From NCBI GenBank assembly GCA_029204225.1, contig CM055097.1:51726557-51790556 (forward strand): 64,000 bases of DNA. Direction: 5' to 3'. Below are positions 57,165-64,000 of the stretch, piece by piece; within the stretch, counting starts at the first letter, position 1; every line of letters starts with the position of its first letter. The notes under the pieces are model-generated. The model searched no databases and had not been told where the DNA came from. It saw nothing but the letters and a program-made list of their open reading frames with translations. This stretch comes from Diphasiastrum complanatum. Its lineage: Eukaryota > Streptophyta > Lycopodiopsida > Lycopodiales > Lycopodiaceae. A program made the position numbers and the translations under genes.

Positions 57165-58342
57165 ATTTCTTCAGTCTGGACCTGTTAATACGTGCAGGTA
57201 ATAGTTCACCTTCAAGTGATTGAAGCTGCACAGAACCATTGTCAAACACCTCTATGACTTTATACGGTCCAAGCCATCGCATATGGAGTTTTCCTGGGAA
57301 CTTTTGATGGCGACTATCATATATCAACGCATAATCATTAACTTTAAGATCACATTTTTTTATATGACTGTCATATTTCTTCTTTCTTTGTTTCTGGATT
57401 AGCTCCGTTAGTTTTTGTGAAGTCTCTCGAGCTTCAGCTAGTTCTTCAATATTAGTCTACCTTTCGTTTATACATTCTACATCTGTTCGTTGAGCTTGAA
57501 TACAAAAGGTTTTCACCTCAAATTCAATTGGCAAAATAGGATGCATACCATACGTAAGAAAATATGGTGTCTATTTCGTCGTGATTTTCTCTATGTTGCG
57601 ATAAGCTCAGAGAACTGATGGTAGTTTCTGATCCCAATCCGTTGCATGTGCAATAGTAATTTTGTTCAAGATCTTACATGAAATTCCATTAGCTCTTTCT
57701 GTCAACCCGTTTGCTTTTGGATTATACGGTGTAGTTTTTTTTGTGTTTGATCAAGAAAGAAGTTGTGAGCAACCGTATAGTGTCATTTAAAAAATGTGTA
57801 CCTCGGTCACTTACTAGGTCGAGTGGACAACCATATCTTGTGATTATACTTTTGAATAAGAACGTCGCGACAGTTTTTGCATCGTTTCGTTTCGTCGCCT
57901 CTGCTTCAACGTTCTTGGTGGCATAATCCGTTGCAACTAAAATATAACGACATTTTGTATGTCGGGTAACAGGTTTGATTGGACCGACAAAGTTAATCCC
58001 CCACTTCTCGAATGGTGCAAGAGGCAGGATTGGTGTCAACGGCCAATTCATTGCTTTTGTAGGCTTACAAGATCTCTGGCATGGATCACATGAACGAATA
58101 AAATTTGATATATCCTTGAGCATTGTTGGCCACCAATACTTGGCAGTCAATATCTTATCAACTGTATTCTTCAAAGCAAAATGTCCACCAGCATCTTTTG
58201 AGTGTAAGGCTTTAACGACCTTTTTAATGTCTTCAGTTTCGAGACATCTTCGTAGTTGATGGTCAGCACGAAGCTTGTACAGAACATTGTTAATAATTGT
58301 ATAAGGTGCTACCTTATATTGAAAAACTATCTTTTGCTCCAA
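57165..58342 (-). pseudogene. G3 integrase
   Basis: It reads the zinc finger as ALHSKDAGGHFALKNTVDKI...CDPCQ, then the core WGINFVGPIKP, YILVATDYATKNVEAEATKR and VSDRGTHF. A shift near 57745 follows, then in another frame ANG..ERANGI, YRNIEKITTK and the C-terminal KLHMRWLGPYKVIEVFDNGS. The residue normally Asp in WGIDF is Asn here, so the first catalytic acid is missing even without the frameshift. The end at about 57165 is set by NRSRLKKYY. Family resemblance is to the G2 integrase (YIIVASEYLTKWVEAKA). Confidence 0.85.
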
Positions 58343-58469
58343 ATCGTAACCATCCGGATATATCTGATCCTTAAGATAAGTAATAATATTAGAATATAGC
58401 GAACTTGTAGATGAAATCTCGAATAAATGTTCGTCTGGAAAATCATCATTGATAGGGTCTTCAGTTTTT

Positions 58470-60019
58470 CCGGTGCTGAGTCACAATAGATAATCAACAT
58501 TCGTATGATATTTTCCTTGACGAAGCTCTACTTGATAAGTAAATTTCTGCAGAAGTAGAACCCATCGAGCAATTCGTCCGGATAGATCTGGTTTATTTAC
58601 AAGATACTTAAGAGCATAATGATCCACATGAAAAATAAATGCATATCCCAGCAAATAATGTCAAAAAATTTTAACAGTGAAAATCATGCCAAGTGTTTTC
58701 GTTTTTGTAGCCGAATAATTCTTCTCTGATGCACTGAGCTGTCGACTCGCATAGTAGATGGGATGATCCTTCTTCTAGTCGTCCTTTTGGCTTAGACAGA
58801 TGCAATAGCAAATGCAGAAACATCCACATAACTGTGAAATAAAATAGCCCAGTTGGGTGGTCTCAAAATAGGAGCATTGATCAACCTTTGCTTAAGATCT
58901 TTGAATGCTTTCTGCTGTTCATTCGTCCACAAGTATTCTACTTGTTTCTTCAGTAGATGTGTAAGAGAAGCAGCAATAGAAGCATGATTTTGAATAAATC
59001 TCCTGTAATAGCCAACATGTCCTAAGAAAGCTCTTAGTTCATGTAAATTGGTTGGTATCTAGAGATTCTTTATAAGCTCGACTTTATCTTTGTCGACTTC
59101 TATTCCTCTGTTAGATATTCTGTGTCCAAGCAATATTCCTTCTTTCATACCAAAAAAACATTTCCCTGGATGAAGAGATAAACAAGTATCTCGATATCGT
59201 TGCAATGTTAATTTTAGCTTTTGCGTCTTTATATCACTGTATACACAGAAATCATCAACAAATATTTCGAGAAAAGTTCTCAGGAAGGCAGCGAAAATTA
59301 ACATCATGATTCGCTGAAAAGTCGTTGGAGCATTACAAGGACCCAAGAGCATTTTGTTGTAGGCATAAGTGCCCCAATCCGTAGTGAATGTGGTTTTTGA
59401 ATGATCCTCCTTTCGCACTCCAACTTGATTATATCTAGAAAAGTCGTCATAGAAACTGTAACGCTCTTGACCAGCAACCTGATCTAGGATGGAATCAGTG
59501 AAAGATAGAGGATGATGGTCCTTCCTTGTGGCAGCATTGAGTTTGCGAAAATCCTGGCATATTCATATTTTGCCAGTCTTCTTCTTTGGGATGACAACAA
59601 TGGGTGAAATTCATTCACTACTTAAGACGGGATAGATTATACCTGCCTTAAAGTGCTTGTTAAGTTCGTCCTTGGCCATGAGAGAGTACTTAGGATTGAG
59701 ACGATACTGTCTCTGTCGAATAGGTACAGCATCTTCCTTAACATCAATTCGGTGCTCTCCGAATTCTGCAGGTATACCCTTCAAATCGTCGAGCGACCAG
59801 ACAAAAACGTCTTGATACTCCTTCAATAGTTTAGTGAATTCCACTAATTCCGATTCTCCAAGTGACTTTGAAACATGCACAAATCTGCCAGGTGCAAGTT
59901 CAATCAGTTCAGTAGAATATGGTAATATGACACCTTCAGTCATACTGGCCTTGGTATGGCCATGAATTTCGAGCATGGTTGACTCCACAGATGTTTTCTT
60001 GTCGTCAACCTGGTTCTTG
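58470..60019 (-). pseudogene. G3 reverse transcriptase and RNase H
   Basis: The RT N-terminal region reads YRLNPKYSLMAKDELNKHFK, GIIYPVLSSE, two stops within ISPIVVIPKKKTGKI*ICQDF, RKLNAATRKDHHPLSFTDSI and SFYDDFSRYNQV. The palm follows (59418-59059): TYAYNKMLLGPCNAPTTFQR and FVDDFCVYSD with both catalytic Asp residues. RNase H remains are seen near 58640-58500 as FHVDHYALKYLVNKPDLSGR. Stops and shifts interrupt it. The start overlaps the end of the protease frame (60048 against 60020), as is common for polyproteins that have undergone a frameshift. Confidence 0.82.
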
Positions 60020-60703
60020 TTACCAAAATTCGTGTTCAGATTCGTCACTTGAATCGTCAGACTCTTTCGAGTTCGTGTCTACAATGTTAATTTCTTCATA
60101 CAAAACATCTGCTTCAGTGTTGCAAGCATCGAAGAATTCTTCGTCATCAGCATTCTCATAACATTCAAAGTACTGCACTTCAATATCAGATTCATTGGGA
60201 AAAATATTCAAGGCATACGAAGATTCTTCTGATGTAAAGCTGGTGTCGGACAGAGGAGTTTTATCTTCATATTTGTCATGACTCCAGATCATGATTTGTT
60301 CTGCTGGCTTACCTCGGTTATTGGTCTCACCAGTCTGCAATCTCAGCTCTTTGGATTTCCAATGTACACTTTCATTTGATTGATAAAGCCAAGGTCTTCC
60401 AATCAGCACAGAATAGGATGACAAACCGAGTGGTTTGATAACAATGAAATTCATTGTGAATGGCTTGGCTTGAATGTAGACAGTGACATCCTTCAGTTCT
60501 CCAACAGGTTTTCGTCGTGTCGAATCAACTAACTTGATGTTTCGCTGTGTCGGTTGAATGTCAGTCAGCCCCACAACATGAGCTGTGTCTTTTGTTATTA
60601 TATTTACACGGGAACCAGAGTCAATTGGCACTTTTTCGATCAGGCATCCCGCAATGGTAATATCAATCTCAGGTGCACCGAGATCACCTAAATCGATAGA
60701 CAA
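60020..60703 (-). pseudogene. G3 protease region
   Basis: 227 residues. The retropepsin active site is VPIDSGSRVNII near residue 25-36, followed by YSVLIGRPWLYQ near 98-109, typical of gypsy proteases. An acidic Ser/Asp/Glu-rich tail (SDDSSDESEHEF) closes the frame. Upstream, gag ends in another frame at 60774, so a shift separates the two. This frame is intact. It cleaves the polyprotein in functional elements. Confidence 0.85.
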
Positions 60704-60773
60704 ACACCATCATCTGGCAGATAAACTTTTTTTTTCTTTTTGGGCACAAAAGACCTTTCAGTTGTTTTTTTTA

Positions 60774-62560
60774 TTAAGTGTTATCTGCCAACAGCTGTTC
60801 AAAAGTAATGTTCGGACGAAGGGATCCAATATCAGTCACGATGTCATATTCTTTCATCTTAGATTTCGAGGTCGGTTTATCGATAATAGCACTAGACAAT
60901 TTCGTCTTCGCGATTTCTTCGTCCTCTTCCTTGAAAGTGACCACCTTTTCTGCAGCAGCTGTCTGAAGTTCAGCGTTGATGATTTCCTTTGTTTCTGCCG
61001 AGATATCTTTTGCAAATAACTTCGTAGCATCGCGGTCATAGTCAGGGTCATCTTTGAGATCTTCTTTAGTCATAGATTTGTTCGTTGTTTTGCTAGAGGA
61101 TTTCTTCTTCGAGGATTTTCTGCACTTTGTCAAAGATTTTTGATTAGGTTTCGAGGAGCTTTTGCTTCTCGTTGTGACTTTGAATAATTTCTCCACGTCA
61201 CTTGGCCAAGACTGATCTTCTGTCTTTGCCAGTTTTCCTTCAATAACGTCAATTCTCTGCACAACAACATCAGTCGCAGCTTTCGCTTTCGTGTCTGCAG
61301 CAGCTAGTGTTGCTACATATTGATATTTGGGTCGCGGCTTCTGCGGTTGAGGGCAGTCAGGATACTTGTGGCCAAGCTCTCTGCAATTCGAACATAATGG
61401 TACATAACCAATCGGCTTTTGCAGGAGACAGTCAGGAGAAAAATGTCTCGGCTCTCCACAGTTGTAGCAGTTGTCCGAAACTGGTTCAGTCACGGTTTGA
61501 GACATCGCTGGTCCAACAAATTCAGGAGGATTATGTCTTCTTGATGCGAACTTGGGTCTGTCCTACTGGGCTGATGTTGCAGTACCCTGTACATAGTTAG
61601 TAGTCGCATCATTTTGAAAGATAAAAAGTACCTCCTAGGCAGGATCTTCAATGTATTTGACATTCACAGTAGTGCAGTCTTCCTTAGTGTGTCCAAAAGC
61701 TCCACATTTTGTACACCACATTCTTGAGTTGGAAGAAGATGCTTTTGGTCTTTTATCTGCAACTTCAGAGATTTGCAATTTCAAGTCATTAAACTTTTTA
61801 TTAAGGTCAGCCATATTACTCTTCCAAAGCTTTTCAACTTTAGAAGTTGACGACTTATCCTCGACAACTTTCGTGTCGTCCTTTCGTTTAGTTCGTCATC
61901 TATTATTTCTCTCTCCTATGTCAACTTCTGATTCTGATGAATTGCTATTTTCAGATTCCGAGCTTGAAGAACTGGTACTTGAATCAGAATCTGGATCATC
62001 ATCATTGTCACTAGAATCAGTCTTCGACTTTCGATATTTCTTAGTCGATCGTCGCTTTCGTGCTAGTTTCGAGGTCTCAAAATTTTCAGCACTAGTTATT
62101 ACTACTGCTAAGAAGGTCATGTCCCCTTGTCTGCAATACCGATCAATCTTTGGTGGTAAACCAGCCAAAAACCATTCGATCTGCATATCCACGAGATATA
62201 CACCGGTTAGTTTTCTTATGAGATTTTTAACCTTACATGTATATTTGCAAAGGGATTCTTTACTCTTCTTCTGAACATTGTTCAAACGTCCAAGAATTCT
62301 AGATTTGTAACCGATCTCTCTGAAGCAGTCCAGAAACGCATCTTTTAGCAAGTGTCAGGTTCCTACGCGGCCTGGTTCAACTTGGTTGTACCAGATGCAC
62401 GCCTATTTTTTTAGCAAACCAAGGAACATTTGTAGTTTGTCTACGTCTGTTCCCTCGTTATTCGCATTAGCGATTGACTCGAATTGTGAGACATAGCTAT
62501 CTGCATCATCGGAAGAAGTCCCTTTAAAATAATTGTATTTAATTTTAGAGAAATAGAAGT
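60774..62560 (-). pseudogene. G3 gag with three zinc knuckles
   Basis: Capsid gene starting inside the truncated edge at about 62560: NYFKGTSSDDADSYVSQFES, a stop, WYNQVEPGRVGT, a stop, then the open frame from 62351 (DAFLDCFREIGYKSRILGRL, MQIEWFLAGLPPKI). A Ser/Asp-rich stretch follows (62030-61920). Three CCHC knuckles are visible: CTKCGAFGHTKEDC near 61740, CYNCGEPRHFSPDC near 61465 and CSNCRELGHKYPDC near 61390. The C-terminal part (61330-60774) is Lys/Ser/Thr-rich and charged. Three knuckles is more than the usual one or two in plant retroelement gags. Confidence 0.82.
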
Positions 62561-62570
62561 GAAACGTGCA

Positions 62571-63600
62571 GCAAGACCTTCCATACCGAAGCTAATTAGG
62601 AGTTCAAGTAACTGGGCAATGATTTCGTCTAGATTTCTTCGACTAGTAGTTGAAAGTCCAGAAAAGGACAGATGGATCCAAGCCATGAACAAAGAGATGG
62701 ATTCCATGAGGAAGAACCAGGTATGGACATTGGAGCCATTATCGCATAAGCGCAAGACTGTCAAATGCAAATGGGCCTTCAAGCCCAAATACGGACCAGA
62801 CGGGAATGTGTCGAAATACAAGGCAAGATTGGTAGTGAAGGGTTTCTCTCAAAGATATGGTATTGACTATTCTGAAACCTTCTCTCCTATCGTCAAACAT
62901 TTGTCCCTACGTCTGTTGTTTGCATATGCAGCAGCTTATGACCTCAGGATCCACATTGTGAAGAAGACGGTCTTCTTACATGGAGAATTAGACGAAGAGA
63001 TCTACATGGATCAACCCTCAGGATTCATTTCGAATTCACTTCCTGACTATGTATGCAGAATGCATAGAAGCATCTACGGTCTGAAGCAGTCAGCCCGACA
63101 ATGGTACAAGAAGAAAGATCAAGCCCTGAAATCATTAGGATTCAACCCTCTAATGGCTGACTCCAATGTGTATGTCAGAATTACAGAATGTCAAAATTAC
63201 AGATGGACAGATCATCATAGTGGCTGTATATGTGGATGACACTCTGATACTTTGCAAGAGTGAGCAGCTAATTGCTGAGGTGAAGACAGACATCTCGAAA
63301 CATTTCGAGATAGTGGATCTGGAAGATTCCAGGTGTTACCTAATCTTAGAAATCGAAAGGGACTATAAGGGAGGTAAGTGAGCCTCAATGCTTGAATCAA
63401 GGGTATGGTGAGCATTTTAGCATCCTAGAGGACTTTGGGATGCTGAACTGCAAAGGAGCGAACACTCCAATGCTCGCAGGGATGATGCTAACAGGATATA
63501 ATTGAAAAGAAGATGATGCAGACCACCTTCATAGGAACGAAAGATATGGTTGCTGACATCCTCACTAAAGCTCTATACAAAGGACTGTGAGAGACAAAGG
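62571..63600 (+). pseudogene. Copia D2: reverse transcriptase fragment with RNase H tail
   Basis: Plus-strand copia remnant: DRWIQAMNKEMDSMRKNQVW, KARLVVKGFSQRYGIDYSET, GELDEEIYMDQPSGFIS, IYGLKQSARQWYKKK, then after a shift the catalytic YVDDTLILCKS (63228-63260). The RT end reads FGMLNCKGANTPML (63432-63473). An RNase H tail follows directly (TKDMVADILTKAL near 63540-63578), so the RNase H core between about 63500 and 63510 has been deleted. It truncates the gag start of G3. It belongs to the same lineage as fragment D at 5155-6083. Confidence 0.85.
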
Positions 63601-64000
63601 AGCAATCTCGCAATCGTAAAGCTATCATGCTTTGAGAGAGAGCTGAAGAAACAAAATGTTTCTAATTACAAAGCCTTGCTAGCTTTCGGCCCTCAACCTG
63701 ACGAAGATGTTCACGAACTCGAATATCTGGAGACATGAGATATGAAGAGTTTCACGAACACAAAAGTCAAAGGGAACGAAGACGAATGGTTCGCGAACAC
63801 GAAAGTCAAAGAAGACGATCACGAACGGTTTGTGAACACGAAAGATCCACGAATGAGATTCTTTTGCGGTCCAATACGAGAGAAAGACAGACGAGATAAA
63901 TGAAACCAACGGTGGAAACGAAATTCATTTTTCCCTCACGCTCCAAAGAGTACCGCTAAGATCACACAAGTACCCAAAAGTACAGAGATCTGATCTGATG
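63601..64000. other. Sequence after copia D2
   Basis: Probably untranslated or LTR sequence of D2; no coding supported. It contains the 39-bp repeat listed separately. Confidence 0.45.
63756..63855. repeat. 39-bp tandem repeat, about 2.5 copies
   Basis: Units start at 63756, 63795 and 63834 (gaacacgaaagtcaaag and gaacggtttgt-like segments). Confidence 0.8.

Larger units (their letters stand above)
53302..62560 (-). mobile_element. Gypsy G3: Tat/Athila-like element with third ORF, both ends truncated
   Basis: Minus-strand order: gag (62560-61560), protease (60703-60020), reverse transcriptase and RNase H (60019-58470), integrase (58342 to about 57165), spacer, third ORF (56354 to about 53750), polypurine tract and the first about 85 bp of a 3' LTR (53387-53302). 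The gag start is cut by copia D2, and the LTR is cut at the junction with H. Coding is interrupted by scattered stops and shifts, so it is an old copy. Confidence 0.85.

Noticed and set aside
63166-63381. A separate small protein overlapping the end of copia D2
   Set aside because: It contains YVDD and continues the reverse transcriptase after a frameshift, so it is part of D2.

Overview
This window looks like intergenic heterochromatin from a large, repeat-rich land-plant nuclear genome. The evidence is the density of nested Ty1/copia and Ty3/gypsy LTR retrotransposons, primer-binding sites matching the 3' end of plant initiator tRNA-Met (TGGTATCAGAGC) in six elements, plant-type TATA boxes in LTRs, and long CT/GT/AC microsatellites. 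I cannot name the species. I found no convincing host gene, rRNA, tRNA gene or CRISPR array; every supportable coding region belongs to a retroelement or its remains. Element names used here (A, B, C1, D, D2, E, F, G1a, G1b, G2, G3, G4, H, N) are local labels.

Layout. 1-5154: copia A (minus strand, running off the left edge), inserted in copia fragment D (5155-6083). 6810-12916: gypsy G1a (plus), split by copia C1 (7737-11240) and cut in its RNase H by element B. 12917-17733: B, a non-autonomous copia derivative (minus) with one long open frame. 17737 to about 23690: G2, the integrase end and third ORF of a Tat/Athila-like gypsy (plus). 23700-24377: a G1 RNase H scrap and a lone B-family LTR. 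24378-35585: a second G1 copy (G1b), split by composite element N (24947-33158, minus). 35586-39000: unassigned sequence with minisatellites and microsatellites. 38985-41065: remains of copia E and gypsy G4. 41066-53301: H, an LTR element with about 5 kb of non-coding interior, carrying the young, nearly intact copia F (46663-53093, exact 5-bp target duplication). 53302-62560: gypsy G3 (minus) with gag, pol and a third ORF. 62571-63600: copia fragment D2 (plus), same lineage as D.

Two observations stand out. First, element B has lost or altered all catalytic motifs of a copia polyprotein, yet keeps a single frame of about 624 codons in which collinear remains of gag start, zinc knuckle, integrase, reverse transcriptase and RNase H can be followed, with the reverse-transcriptase remnant present twice. 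Second, G2, G3 and N each carry an extra long ORF with the same plan: an N-terminal domain with a recognisable shared motif, a Ser/Thr/Pro/Gln-rich linker and a long coiled coil. In G2 and G3 it lies downstream of pol after a spacer of about 1 kb; in N it lies upstream of gag.

Autonomous copies (A, F, and formerly G1, G3, C1) encode their own gag, protease, integrase and reverse transcriptase. B, H and perhaps N lack some or all of these and would need enzymes supplied in trans. All homology statements were made by eye and are inference unless a motif is quoted.
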